Assembly: GCF_019219095.1 (NCBI RefSeq)
Contig: NZ_JAHUWH010000019.1
Coordinates: 1 to 64,000 of the forward strand
Length of the DNA stretch: 64,000 nt
Source: Acidovorax sp. sic0104
GTDB lineage: Bacteria; Pseudomonadota; Gammaproteobacteria; Burkholderiales; Burkholderiaceae_C
Direction of reading: 5' to 3'
Below the pieces are notes generated by a model. That model was given only the letters and a program-made list of their open reading frames with translations. It had not been told where the DNA came from and did not search any database. How positions within the stretch are numbered: the first letter of the stretch is position 1; each line of letters opens with the position of its first letter. This document shows positions 25,830-37,102 of the stretch, in pieces. The position numbers and the translations under genes were made by a program.

Positions 25830-27512
25830 TCACATTGCTTCGCGCAGCGAAGCCCTGAGGATTTTGCCCACCGGCGACTTGGGCAGTTGATCGCGGAAGA
25901 CGATCTGTCGCGGCACCTTGTAGGCCGTGAGCTGGGTGCGGCAGTGGCGCTCCACGTCCTCGACCGTGAGCGTGGGGTTGCGCGGCACGACGAAGGCGCG
26001 TACGGCCTCGCCGGTGGCGGCATCCTGCACACCGATGACGGCGGCCTCGGCGATGCCGGGGTGGGCGGCCAGCACGTCCTCCACCTCGTTGGGGTAGACG
26101 TTGAAGCCCGAGACCAAAATCATGTCCTTCTTGCGGTCCACGATGCGGATGTAGCCACCCTCTTCCAGCTGCGCGATATCGCCCGTGTGCAGCCAGCCGT
26201 CCTTGATCGCACTGGCGCTGTCGGCCTGCGCATGCAGGTAGCCGGCCACGACCTGCGGGCCCCGCACCAGCAGCTCGCCGCGCTCGCCCTGGGGCAGGTC
26301 GCGCCCCTGATCATCCACCACGCGCACGCGGCAACCAGGCATGGGCACACCCACGGTGCCCAGGCGCGGCGTGGCCGAGGGCGGGTTGCACGAGACGATG
26401 CAGGACGTCTCTGTCATGCCATAGCCTTCGATGATGGGGCAGACCAGCGCCTGCCAGGCCTGCGCGGTCGATGTACGCAAGGCCGTGCCACCCGAAAACG
26501 CGTAGCGCAGCTTCGGTGGGCTGGCCTGGAACCAGGGCTCGGCCATCAGGCCAGCGAACAGCGTGTCCACCCCGGCGGTCCACTGCACGTCGAACTGCTC
26601 GAAGGTCTTTTGCAGGTTGGACATGGGGCGCGGGTTGGGCACCAGCAGGTTGCGCGCCCCCACCTGGAAGAACACCAGGAAGTTCACCATGAAAGCGAAC
26701 ACGTGGTACATGGGCAGCCCGGTGAGCATGGTCTCGCCGCGCTGGGGGCCGTCGTAGGCATCCAGAAAATCGCGCGTGATGCGCAGGGTGGCCAGGATGT
26801 TGCCGTGCGTGATCACCGCGCCCTTGCTGCGCCCGGTGGTTCCGCCCGTGTACTGATACACCGCCACGGGGTGGCTGCGGTGGTCGACAGGTGCCAGCGC
26901 CTTGCCCTGCGCCAGCGCATCGACCATGCGCGGCAGCGGCACCGCGGCGGGGTCGGCAGGCCCCGCCATCTTGGCGCGGATGGCTGAGGCCACGGGTTCC
27001 TCAAAAAAGTCCCACAGGCTGGCCGTCAACACCGGCAACCCCAACTCTTCTGCAACAGGCCGCGCCACCGGCAGGAACATGTCGCACACCAACAGCAGCC
27101 GCGCGCCGCTGTCTTCGAGCTGCAGGCGCAGCTCGCGCCCGGTGTACAGCGGGTTCACGTTGGTCACGATGACCCCGGCCTTCCACGCACCGAACACCGC
27201 GATGGGATAGTGCAGGCTGTTGGGCAACTGCAGCGCGAGCACATCGCCCACCTGCAGGCCCTGCTCGCGCACCAGCCAGACGGCGAAGGCGTCCGACAGG
27301 GCATCGATCTCGCGAAAGCTGCGCACCACGTTCGCGCCCGTGGGCAGTACGAATGTGAATGCGGGCTGGTCCCCGTGGTCCGCCGCGGCCTGCGTGGCCA
27401 GCTGCGCAGCATTGGCGGGCAGCGCCGCCAAGTCGAGCTGGTAGTTGCGCAGGGCTGGCGGGTAGGAACTCTCCCAAGGCGCGAAAGTTGGCGGTGCGGT
27501 GGTGGCGGTCAT
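25830..27512 (-). CDS. Long-chain fatty acid--CoA ligase (AMP-binding enzyme)
   Basis: 560-residue acyl-adenylate-forming enzyme activating a fatty or related carboxylic acid with ATP and CoA. Motifs in order: P-loop-like YTGGTTGRSKGA near residue 220, GYGMTE, GWLHTGDI, the hinge DRKKDMILVSGFNVYPNEVE and the catalytic lysine in KSPVGKILR at the end. This is the FadD pattern; chain-length preference cannot be read. Third gene of a leftward unit after fadH and the NTF2-like gene (35 bp from the latter), consistent with beta-oxidation of unsaturated substrates under PadR control. Confidence 0.9.
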   Translation of the reverse strand: MTATTAPPTFAPWESSYPPALRNYQLDLAALPANAAQLATQAAADHGDQPAFTFVLPTGANVVRSFREIDALSDAFAVWLVREQGLQVGDVLALQLPNSLHYPIAVFGAWKAGVIVTNVNPLYTGRELRLQLEDSGARLLLVCDMFLPVARPVAEELGLPVLTASLWDFFEEPVASAIRAKMAGPADPAAVPLPRMVDALAQGKALAPVDHRSHPVAVYQYTGGTTGRSKGAVITHGNILATLRITRDFLDAYDGPQRGETMLTGLPMYHVFAFMVNFLVFFQVGARNLLVPNPRPMSNLQKTFEQFDVQWTAGVDTLFAGLMAEPWFQASPPKLRYAFSGGTALRTSTAQAWQALVCPIIEGYGMTETSCIVSCNPPSATPRLGTVGVPMPGCRVRVVDDQGRDLPQGERGELLVRGPQVVAGYLHAQADSASAIKDGWLHTGDIAQLEEGGYIRIVDRKKDMILVSGFNVYPNEVEDVLAAHPGIAEAAVIGVQDAATGEAVRAFVVPRNPTLTVEDVERHCRTQLTAYKVPRQIVFRDQLPKSPVGKILRASLREAM

Positions 27513-27547
27513 GGGCTTTGTCTCCTGTCTTTTCTTTTACGAACGCT

Positions 27548-27988
27548 TCAAGCCTTTGCCTTGAAGGCCGGAAGCTTGTCGCCCAGCCGCGCCCCCATCT
27601 CGGCACCCAGGGCCTGCAGGCCGCTCAAAGGGCGCACCATGACTTCGAACTCTGTTATCTGGCCTTGCTCGTTGAAGCGCACCAGGTCGATCCCCTTGAG
27701 CTGCTTGTCGCCCACGCGGGCGCTGAACTCCAGCACGATGTTCAGGCCGTCGTCGGTGGCCAGCTGGCGGTGGTAGGTGAAGTCCTCGAACACCTGGATC
27801 ACCGTGGACAGGGCCAGCATCAGCGCCGGGGCCGAGGTGTAAGCCGTGTTCGCCATGGGCGAGCGGAACACCGCGTCGGGATGCACGATGGAGAGCAGGT
27901 TCGACAGGTCGCGGCTGGCCACCATGTGGTGCCAGGTGTCGAGCGAGCAGGCGACGGCGGGGTGGATGTTCTTCGGTGCTTCGGTCAT
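27548..27988 (-). CDS. NTF2-like/SnoaL-type small protein
   Basis: 146 residues with the cone-shaped NTF2-like pattern: an N-terminal helix (CSLDTWHHMVASRDLSNLLSIV), HPDAVFRSPM, then long strands (VFEDFTYHRQLATDDGLNIVLEFSA split by turns) and LKGIDLVRFNEQGQITEFEVMVRP. Members may be isomerases, hydratases or accessory proteins; no activity is assigned. It lies between fadH and the acyl-CoA ligase with short gaps (32 and 35 bp), so it is probably part of the same catabolic operon. Confidence 0.8.
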   Translation of the reverse strand: MTEAPKNIHPAVACSLDTWHHMVASRDLSNLLSIVHPDAVFRSPMANTAYTSAPALMLALSTVIQVFEDFTYHRQLATDDGLNIVLEFSARVGDKQLKGIDLVRFNEQGQITEFEVMVRPLSGLQALGAEMGARLGDKLPAFKAKA

Positions 27989-28020
27989 GGTGTGTCTCCT
28001 GGGGATAAATCGAAAATCAG

Positions 28021-30178
<2,158 letters not shown>

Positions 30179-30180
30179 CA

Positions 30181-30777
30181 ATGAAGAACCCTCCCGATTC
30201 AGGCAAGATGGCGGCCTTTGCAGTTTCCTCCCGGCGCACCCTTTCGATGTCCCTGCCCCACGCCCTTCTCACTGCCCTTGTCGAGCACCCCTGCTCGGGC
30301 TCGGAGCTCGCCGAGCGCTTTGACAAGTCCATCGGCTACTTCTGGCACGCCACGCACCAGCAGATCTACCGCGAGTTGGCACGGCTGGAGGAAGCAGGAT
30401 GGATCGAGGCTTTGCCCGCGGAGACGGGCCGCGGCCGAAAGCGCCAGTTCCGCCTGCTGCCTTCAGGTCGCAAGGAACTCCGGCGCTGGATCGCCGAGCA
30501 GCAGGACCCCACGCCCCTGCGCGACGAGCTCATGGTGCGCCTGCGCGCCGAGGCTGCGGTTGGCCCCACGGGGCTTGAGAAGGAAATCGCCCGACTGCAG
30601 GCGATGCACCAGGCCAAGCTTGACATCTACCAGCGCATTGAACGGCGCGACTTCATCGGCAAGGAGCCTAGTCGCGAACGTCGTTTGCAACACTTGGTGC
30701 TAAAGGCTGGGATTCTTCATGAGGAACTCTCGCTGGCGATTGCGAAAGAGGCTCTGGAGATTCTGGAACAGCAGTAG
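30181..30777 (+). CDS. PadR-family transcriptional regulator
   Basis: 198 residues. Winged helix-turn-helix at about residues 24-100 (LPHALLTALVEHPCSGSELA, HATHQQIYRELARLEEAGWI, then the wing GRGRKRQFRLLPSG) and a C-terminal helical dimerisation region of the PadR/Vir type. Two starts are possible: ATG 30181, directly after the operator and with no ribosome site (perhaps leaderless), or ATG 30247, where family homology begins. It probably represses fadH and itself; a fatty acyl or aromatic ligand is a guess. Confidence 0.88.
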   Translation: MKNPPDSGKMAAFAVSSRRTLSMSLPHALLTALVEHPCSGSELAERFDKSIGYFWHATHQQIYRELARLEEAGWIEALPAETGRGRKRQFRLLPSGRKELRRWIAEQQDPTPLRDELMVRLRAEAAVGPTGLEKEIARLQAMHQAKLDIYQRIERRDFIGKEPSRERRLQHLVLKAGILHEELSLAIAKEALEILEQQ

Positions 30778-31140
30778 GCAGCTTAGGCAGTCCGAGACCA
30801 ACGATCCTAGGAAGTGCCATGTCAAGTTGCTGTACGGCATCGAACATTGCCCAAGCTTCGATGTTGCTCAGGCCGGATTGGCTCGTCTTAGTCAGCTAGA
30901 AAGTTTCGTTCGAATGCAAACAGAAGTTGACGACATCCAACCCTGAACCTTCAGGCGTGGCGGCTTTAGGCTGGGAGCGGAAGTTCACCATGGACTGCTT
31001 TGCGGTAACTCAACATTCGGAAGGGCGTCCAGGGGAGAGAACGGCATTGCCACGCACCCATGAGCCGCGTCAAAAGGACGAATGAACTCAAACCATAAAT
31101 GGCATCTAGTTAGGTTGTTTGGTGTCGCAAGCTCCAATCG
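30778..31140. other. Intergenic, no gene seen
   Basis: 363 bp between the convergent PadR and OLD-family genes. Short frames exist but none has coding character. No clear terminator hairpin with a T run was found. Confidence 0.5.
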
Positions 31141-32946
31141 TCAGCCCGAGTTCGCACGCAGCCTGTCCAGCCATCTGAAACACTGCACGATCGCTGGCAT
31201 AGCCGTCTGGATCGCCACTCCATCCATCGTACTGATGGCAAGCTCCTGATCCAGGATTGCGTCTTCGCCCTTTTCATCATGGCCGGTAACGTTTTCTATG
31301 CAGCCTGCCTTCCAGATCCAAACGTGCTGCTCGAGAAGCGCGTCATGCAGGCTTGCGGAAATTTCAATTCCCTCAGCGTCTTGGGCAAACACCGCCCAAG
31401 TGTCGGCAGCCTGCCAGCCCGTATTCTTGTCCTTTGTTGGCAGCTCGTTGCCGCCCAGCAGGTAACCGTGTTGGGGTTGCAAACGTTTGAGGGCAGCCTT
31501 GGTTCGCGCCAACGTCTCGTCGTCCTTCGGAAGCATGGGCTTCTGACCCTTGCGGGCTTCCGTGAACGCAAAGTCGAGATCGGCGATCCCGCAGGCTTGA
31601 ATACCCATGGCGGCCAATACAGCAAGCGCCTTCGGAATGTCGGAGCACGCGCCAACGGCGACGAAGGCGACTTGGTCAAGCTCTGGGTGGCGCCCGCGCA
31701 GACGCTCATAGAGCAGTGGCAGAAGACGTTTCTCGGTCTTTCCCTCACACAACACGACAAGATCACAGAAATAGATCTCGGCGAGGTTGCCCAGCTCGAA
31801 GAGTGTTCGAGACTGGGCCTGAGCATCATCAAGGGTGCTAGCCACAGCATGTCTGAGAGGCAGTCGCGCAAGGGTTCCCAAGGCCTTGTCCTTTCGAATT
31901 ATTACTGCGTCGGCGGCGTTCTCCCTGCTCAACATTAACGGAGAGTGCGTGGCATATATCACCTGGAAGCCCTTCTGCGATAACGCGGCGAGGGCTTGGC
32001 GAAGGCGTTTGACGCCCTGCGGGTGAAGGTAGAGCTCAGGCTCGTCGATAAGCAACAGGCGGCGGGCGGCGGTCGGCTTCTCGCCGATCTTGAGGTCCGC
32101 GAGATGTCGGATCAATGCCATCTGGATCGCACGTTGTGACCCGGATCCCAATTGGTCGAAGGTCCTGCGGTCCCCCGTCTCTACGTCGGTGACGTTCAGA
32201 CTGCCGGCCTTGAAAAACTCCTTCACTTCGACAGTCTGAAGGCCTAACTCGATCGCGAGACCAGGGAAGAAGTCGGCAAGGGCCTGCGTCGCCCCCTGAT
32301 CAAAGGTCTTCAAATGACCCGACCGAGATTTTCCCTCAGTGCTGAGGATGTTCTGAACGGTCTCCATCGCAGTGGCCAGCTCGGCATGGGCTTCGACTAT
32401 TGGGCCCATGATCAAGTCGAGCAGCGACTTCAGCGTGCTGCCAGCCTTGGCCTTTCCTAGATCTTCGCCGAGATCCTCCATGGCATCGATCTGCAATGCA
32501 TCGGGCAGTAGCGCCGACACCGCCTGGGGCAACCCCGTCGGGTAGGCTCTCCAAGCCTGTGGGAGGCCTTCCCCAGAGTATTTCTCTACGTCAAATACCT
32601 CGCAGTTGATCCCCCTGGCGCCGGGCGCCGTACAGACGACGCGAATCCACATTGAGCCTGTCTTGCAGAACGGGGCAATGGCCGCCTGGTGCTTCGCTTC
32701 CGGTATCAGTTTCAGGATCTCCTCGGTGATCCCATCAATTCGCGCCGTGACTACAACGGGCTCACCAGCGTTCGCGAAGTCGGAGGCCTCCAGGGCGCTG
32801 GGCTTCAATACCCACGCAAGCGCAAAAAGGATAGTTGACTTGCCCACGTTGTTCTGCCCAACCAGCGGCGTGAAGGCCTCCACCGGCATGGCAACGTGAC
32901 GACAGGCTCGCAGGCCGACGATATCGATGTATCCGATCTTGTGCAT
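31141..32946 (-). CDS. OLD-family ATPase with TOPRIM nuclease domain
   Basis: 601-residue protein. N-terminal ABC-type ATPase: Walker A GQNNVGKST at residues 30-38, a signature-like LGSGSQRAIQMAL, Walker B LLLIDEPELYLHP and ATHSPLML. The TOPRIM domain follows, with the metal-binding glutamate E401 in VVLCEGKTEKRLL and DLD in CGIADLDFAF. The ATG at 32946 is chosen for the strong GAGGGAGG just upstream; the frame extends further but without family homology. No UvrD-like GajB gene is adjacent, so it resembles a stand-alone (class 1) OLD nuclease. Phage defence or repair is plausible but not shown. Confidence 0.88.
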   Translation of the reverse strand: MHKIGYIDIVGLRACRHVAMPVEAFTPLVGQNNVGKSTILFALAWVLKPSALEASDFANAGEPVVVTARIDGITEEILKLIPEAKHQAAIAPFCKTGSMWIRVVCTAPGARGINCEVFDVEKYSGEGLPQAWRAYPTGLPQAVSALLPDALQIDAMEDLGEDLGKAKAGSTLKSLLDLIMGPIVEAHAELATAMETVQNILSTEGKSRSGHLKTFDQGATQALADFFPGLAIELGLQTVEVKEFFKAGSLNVTDVETGDRRTFDQLGSGSQRAIQMALIRHLADLKIGEKPTAARRLLLIDEPELYLHPQGVKRLRQALAALSQKGFQVIYATHSPLMLSRENAADAVIIRKDKALGTLARLPLRHAVASTLDDAQAQSRTLFELGNLAEIYFCDLVVLCEGKTEKRLLPLLYERLRGRHPELDQVAFVAVGACSDIPKALAVLAAMGIQACGIADLDFAFTEARKGQKPMLPKDDETLARTKAALKRLQPQHGYLLGGNELPTKDKNTGWQAADTWAVFAQDAEGIEISASLHDALLEQHVWIWKAGCIENVTGHDEKGEDAILDQELAISTMDGVAIQTAMPAIVQCFRWLDRLRANSG

Positions 32947-33837
32947 GGCTCCCTCCCTCATCTTTGTGCATGGCTCTCTCTGATCTCTATGCCACAGTGC
33001 CGGGGAGCTACTCAAGCGCAACACCGGCGTTCGAGGCAAGAATATCTCGAAACATTCGTTACATAGTATCGGAGGGGACACTACATGCAGAGCATTGCCA
33101 ACGGGCCTTGATCTGAGCCGAACCCCAAAAAACGCGCATGGCTGCTTCGTGATCCAGCGCAAGTACACCCCGAATCACTCAAGCCTTCTGAACCCACCGA
33201 TGAGTTACACAAGGTAGAGAAACTCGTAGTGCGAGGCCTGTACGACGTCTATGCGCTCATGAACCAACGCCGGAATATCCGTTACTCAAGCCGCTCACAT
33301 CGAGAAGATATTGATCATCGGCTCGACTTGGATCAGTCAGCAGATCCAGGAGACCAGAGACCTGCACATGCGCGTGCCGCGGTTGCAGACGACCGCTATT
33401 GGCTCGCAGACCTCGGCAAGGTGAAAGACCGCTCTCGCTGCGTCGCGGTCGCACGACTGTCCGAGCGCGTAAATAAATGAGACCGCCGATGACATGAAAG
33501 GCATTGTCAAGGTGCCCAAGCGTCGACGGTTGGATGCTGAAGAACGCGCCCTGATGATTGCCGCTCCTGTCGAGAACCACTGATCTGGTGAGCTGGCGCT
33601 CAGGAGGAGCAGCGGAACTCCAGCTCAATCTTCCCCGGCCGTTGCCGGACCGTTTTGGTCACCAGGATCGTCACATCGTGGCCGAGCATCGAAACAGGAG
33701 TAGCCGTCTCCCTTTCTTCACCGTGCCCGCAGGGGCGCTTGATTGCCAACACGGAATAGAAGCTGCGGAGCTAGGAGCTAGGAGCTAGAAGTAACGGATG
33801 TACTGAAGATCTGCGAGTTTCATGGGGCGTAGAGGGG
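32947..33837. other. No supportable gene
   Basis: About 890 bp with only short frames. A minus-strand stretch near 33600-33690 reads LGHDVTILVTKTVRQRPGKI then ELEFRCSS and a stop, which looks like the end of a decayed protein, perhaps a partition-type one, but has no start or upstream body. GGAGCTA occurs three times in tandem near 33767-33787. Confidence 0.45.
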
Positions 33838-34314
33838 TCAATAGCCCTCAGCACCCGCCACTTCAATTGCACGGGCCAGATGACCCTGCTCTATCGCCTG
33901 ACGCGGTGTCCGGCCGCCCAAAGCGCCCGATGGTGTCTCCAAGAAGGAGAGTAGCGCCCAGCCCTCAGTCGTTCCCAAGGCTTTTGAAAGTTTGGGCACT
34001 GCATCCCATAGGGCAGGTTCAAACTGCTAACTGGGCAACTTGAAAGCATGCCGAGTTTGAGTCAATCCGATAGCCCGCCCTCTGGCGATCCACGCATTGA
34101 TTGTCGCTGGGGTGGTACCGACCAGATCCGCAGCCATGTCTGTGCTGAGCATGTCATTGGCTTCCAAGCGAACCATCCGGGCGGCCAGGCTGCCAGCCAG
34201 AAAGGCCTTGGTCTCAGCAGCAGACGCGTAGGGCGACGGATTTCCAACTGCGCTTGGGGTGTTGTTTGTTCGGTGGCGAGTCGTTGAGGTTGATGTTGTC
34301 GAGGCTTTTTTCAT
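33838..34314 (-). pseudogene. MbcA/ParS/Xre-type antitoxin with an internal TAG
   Basis: From ATG 34314 the frame encodes a variable N-terminus, a helix-turn-helix (LEANDMLSTDMAADLVGTTP, then ATINAWIARGRAI) and KLPS, then hits TAG at 34027-34029. Beyond it the same frame continues without stops as QFEPALWDAVPKLSKALG and FLETPSGALGGRTPRQAIEQ to a TGA at 33838. That tail is the toxin-binding domain of MbcA/ParS/Xre antitoxins. TAG sits where TGG (Trp) would fit, so a single substitution probably broke the gene. No RES-type toxin gene is visible beside it. Confidence 0.7.
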
Positions 34315-34335
34315 GGGGACTTCATCACTGGCGCC

Positions 34336-34626
34336 CTATGGCGCGTTGCGGCCGCCGACCTTGCTGCTGAAAAAGGAAGTGCGGGGCAAGTTCAAGGCAA
34401 AAGCCTGCTTGAGCATGGCCACCGGACGTGAGAGCAAGGCGAAGACCTCGGCGCTGTGGCGAACTGGCGCTTCGAGAACCAACGGGCCGATATCCAAATC
34501 CATGAGGTCGATACTGGCTGTCCGACGGCTGACCAAATTGGCCAAGATCGGGAGTGCGTGGCGACGCTTCACGATGCCAGCGACAGATTGCAAGACCGCG
34601 AGGATGTCTGAGTGGCGTCGCATCAT
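34336..34626 (-). CDS. Short protein resembling the N-terminus of DNA polymerase III beta clamp
   Basis: 96 residues beginning MMRRHSDILAVLQSVAGIVK, then RRHALPILANLVSRRTASID and LMDLDIGPLVLE. This closely follows the first clamp domain, where VAGIVERRHTLPILANV is usual. The rest (RHSAEVFALLSRPVAMLKQA) does not match the clamp, and complete DnaN is about 370 residues. It may be a truncated copy or a small plasmid-type protein using the clamp fold. It starts 20 bp after the HAD gene stop and ends 21 bp before the broken antitoxin, so it lies within one leftward unit. Confidence 0.5.
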   Translation of the reverse strand: MMRRHSDILAVLQSVAGIVKRRHALPILANLVSRRTASIDLMDLDIGPLVLEAPVRHSAEVFALLSRPVAMLKQAFALNLPRTSFFSSKVGGRNAP

Positions 34627-34646
34627 CGGTTAGTTGTTTTCAGAAA

Positions 34647-35258
34647 CTACGAGAGTTGGGCGGACAACCCCGCATGGCAGCCGCGCAGTTTTTCCCTCAG
34701 CTCGTGTTGAACTACAGGGTTGGACAAGCCGGTAGTTCCTTCGCACGCGACCAAATTTTCCCGACACGAGTCGGGCCACCCCTCCAAATCGTCATCGAGA
34801 GCTATCCACTGCCGGGGCTTTCGGCGTTGCGCGTCTTCTTGAATTTGCCTACCCCGGGGTGTGGTGCGAAACATGGACAGGTTCCAGGGGTCCACGCCAT
34901 GGACACGCTTGTGGTACGTCCCTCCAATGAACCGAGCACGCAGGGAGGCCGGAAGCCGTTTGAGGGTTGCGCTGTATCCGGGGCGGATGCACCAGGTGCT
35001 ACTTAGCACCAGGGCAACTGCCGGGTACGGTTCAAGCACCGATTCCAAGATAGGAATCCATTCGAAAAGAGTGTGCCCTGCAGCCTCATACGGGCTCATG
35101 TAGATGCCCCTAGTTGGATGCCAGAGCACTTTTTCATGGTGGACAACACCATCGAGGTCGAGGTACAGCACCACGTCCGCGCTCCGGGGAGTAGACGCAG
35201 GGAGATACGGAGAGTTCTGGCTACAGGGCATAGCCATAGGTATTCTGCATGGTGTCAA
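34647..35258 (-). CDS. HAD-domain protein (Swiss-army-knife RNA repair type)
   Basis: 203 residues. LYLDLDGVVHHEKVLWHPTR carries the HAD nucleophile motif DxDG near residues 32-36, VLSSTWCIRPGYSATLKRLP the second motif, and QWIALDDDLEGW the third acidic motif. This is the compact HAD family often seen in mobile elements and RNA-repair or nucleotide-repair contexts. The phosphatase substrate is unknown. Several starts are close together (residues 1, 8 and 10), and I keep the longest. Confidence 0.8.
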   Translation of the reverse strand: MTPCRIPMAMPCSQNSPYLPASTPRSADVVLYLDLDGVVHHEKVLWHPTRGIYMSPYEAAGHTLFEWIPILESVLEPYPAVALVLSSTWCIRPGYSATLKRLPASLRARFIGGTYHKRVHGVDPWNLSMFRTTPRGRQIQEDAQRRKPRQWIALDDDLEGWPDSCRENLVACEGTTGLSNPVVQHELREKLRGCHAGLSAQLS

Positions 35259-35322
35259 TTGGTCAGTGGGGATGGCGACCGGTCCTGATCAGACACGTGA
35301 CTAGCCAACTCCCTGCCTTTGC

Positions 35323-35550
35323 TCACGAGTACGCACCAGATTGGGCTCGCGAGAGCAAGCTCTTCACTACCTCCAGGCCATCGGGCTCGTTGAGCACATC
35401 GATGGGTCTCCGATTTCCCAATGCTGGGACCATACCAGTAAGCCAACGGTCCAGCCACGCCCTTGCATCAAAACCGGCTTTCTCTCCTGACTCAGCGAGC
35501 ATGCCCTGTACGAGCACGGTGAGAGTGGCGATGTCGTCTTCAAGGGCCAT
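35323..35550 (-). CDS. Short MbcA/ParS-like antitoxin domain protein
   Basis: 75 residues. ARAWLDRWLTGMVPALGNRR followed by PIDVLNEPDGLEVVKSLLSR is the DUF2384-like toxin-binding domain of Xre/MbcA/ParS antitoxins. The helix-turn-helix half is absent, so this is a minimal version. GGAG lies about 8 bp before the ATG. It is the second gene of the leftward run that starts with the XRE gene at 36336, and no toxin follows; the next gene is the HAD protein. Confidence 0.65.
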   Translation of the reverse strand: MALEDDIATLTVLVQGMLAESGEKAGFDARAWLDRWLTGMVPALGNRRPIDVLNEPDGLEVVKSLLSRAQSGAYS

Positions 35551-35661
35551 GGCTTGCTCCGTGGAAATGGATGGGGATCAGTACGCAACACTGATAGTGC
35601 AATTCTTGTGATCGAGCGTCAAATTTCGGCCTCTGCCAAAGGCTTGTCCGAACGGTACTTG

Positions 35662-36336
35662 TCATTGACGAGACCTACCGGCGATTTCAAGAACGACGCC
35701 TTCCTTCAGTTCACGGACTTCTTGGAGGATGCGTTTTCGGACCTCTGGTGGCAGAACAGCGGTCATTGGGGACGCTTGCCTCAGTTCCTGCGCTCGGTGG
35801 GTTCTCCCCAGTGCCTTACGCCACTTGCGATGCTCCAGGATGTCTTTCCACTCAAGCCACAGGCTTGCCGAACGTAGGTCTCCAGCATCCAACCACTTTT
35901 GAAGAACTGCCTGGGCCTGCTGCAACAACGCAGGCTCAGCGCGAACGCGTCGCACCGCTTCTTCATGGAGGGCGAGACTTTGCAGATCCTGGATCCGGTG
36001 ACGGGAGGTGTCGGCGGAAACGACGATTCGAGCCAACGGCGCTTCAAGGCTTACGCCAGCCGCCCGATTGTTTGGCGTGACCGGTTGTGTCACTTCATCC
36101 ACCAGCAACGCCAAGTCACCCAAGATGCCTAACGCGGACATGACTATTAAGTAGGTGCCGATGGACGGCGTGGGATCTCCCGCTTCGACCGCTCTCAGTG
36201 TTGCCCGCGAGATTCCCAGGCGGCTCGCCGTCTCCACCGTGCTCAGGCCTTGGGACTCTCGGAGGCGCCGGAACCTGTCGCCCAATTGGAGGAGCAAGTG
36301 GAGCTGTATCACGGAGGAATTGCTTGAGACGAGCAT
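35662..36336 (-). CDS. XRE-family transcriptional regulator
   Basis: 224 residues. Helix-turn-helix at about residues 18-75 (LGDRFRRLRESQGLSTVETA, SRLGISRATLRAVEAGDPTP). A C-terminal helical domain (LQSLALHEEAVRRVRAEPAL, LQKWLDAGDLRSASLWLEWK) resembles antitoxins paired with HipA-like or nucleotidyltransferase toxins. It is the promoter-proximal gene of the leftward antitoxin-rich string and may regulate it. No toxin is encoded on either side. Confidence 0.8.
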   Translation of the reverse strand: MLVSSNSSVIQLHLLLQLGDRFRRLRESQGLSTVETASRLGISRATLRAVEAGDPTPSIGTYLIVMSALGILGDLALLVDEVTQPVTPNNRAAGVSLEAPLARIVVSADTSRHRIQDLQSLALHEEAVRRVRAEPALLQQAQAVLQKWLDAGDLRSASLWLEWKDILEHRKWRKALGRTHRAQELRQASPMTAVLPPEVRKRILQEVRELKEGVVLEIAGRSRQ

Positions 36337-37102
36337 CTGTTCGGTTTACTTGGCAACACGAGTATTAATAAAGCAAGCTGAACATGGAATGACATTTCGT
36401 CAGATTGAGTACTTTGCCGCACTTAAGGATGTCCTGCCACTTCCCTCAGAAGCCGGTCGATCGCTCAAATGACCACCTTTCGGCCGTCACGCTTCTGTTT
36501 CATCCTGCGTACGCGCACTGAGAGCATTCGCCTCCTATACAAATGCAAGGGGCGCTCCCTAAATACACACTGCCCTTCCTTCTCATCTCGAACCGAGAAG
36601 TATGCGCGTTTTTCGCCCTTCTAAGAATTGGGAACCTGAAGGGATCATCTATCACGATGTCTGCGGAACAAAGGGCTCCGCAATCGAGGTTCCTGGGTTC
36701 AATGGCACGGCGAGTACCTTGCAAATTGGTCACAGCAAACTATATGGCGGCGGAATCTGAACTCCATGCCTCCCAAAGTAGGACATAGCGCTAGCGAAAC
36801 CCGCTCCGGCGGCAGAAGTACGCATCTCGCGATCACCCCTGAAACGCCCATGGGCCATACTCACATAACCGCTTCCGGCAACCGATCTCAACAGCCCCAG
36901 AACCAAATGCTGCAAGCATTTCACACATCCAGAGAATTGACGTGTGAGCCCGATCCCCAGGAGGCAATGAAAGCCTTTCGCCGAATTCAGTAAAAGCGAC
37001 GAAATTGAACAAAGCAAGCCTCCTGTGCGACCTCTGCGCAAGCATGCTCCGGGGCAACGTTTTGGCGCATGCTCTGGCGTATGTGCCGACGCAACTGATT
37101 TA
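36337..37102. other. AT-richer stretch with no supportable gene
   Basis: 766 bp clearly lower in GC than the flanking backbone. Several short frames of 60-100 codons overlap on both strands, none with recognisable motifs or a ribosome site. This is foreign DNA continuous in composition with the TniQ-like gene. Confidence 0.5.

Noticed and set aside
33600-33690. Minus-strand tail LGHDVTILVT...GKIELEFRCSS as a ParB-like gene
   Set aside because: Too short, no start and no upstream body; similarity is only suggestive.
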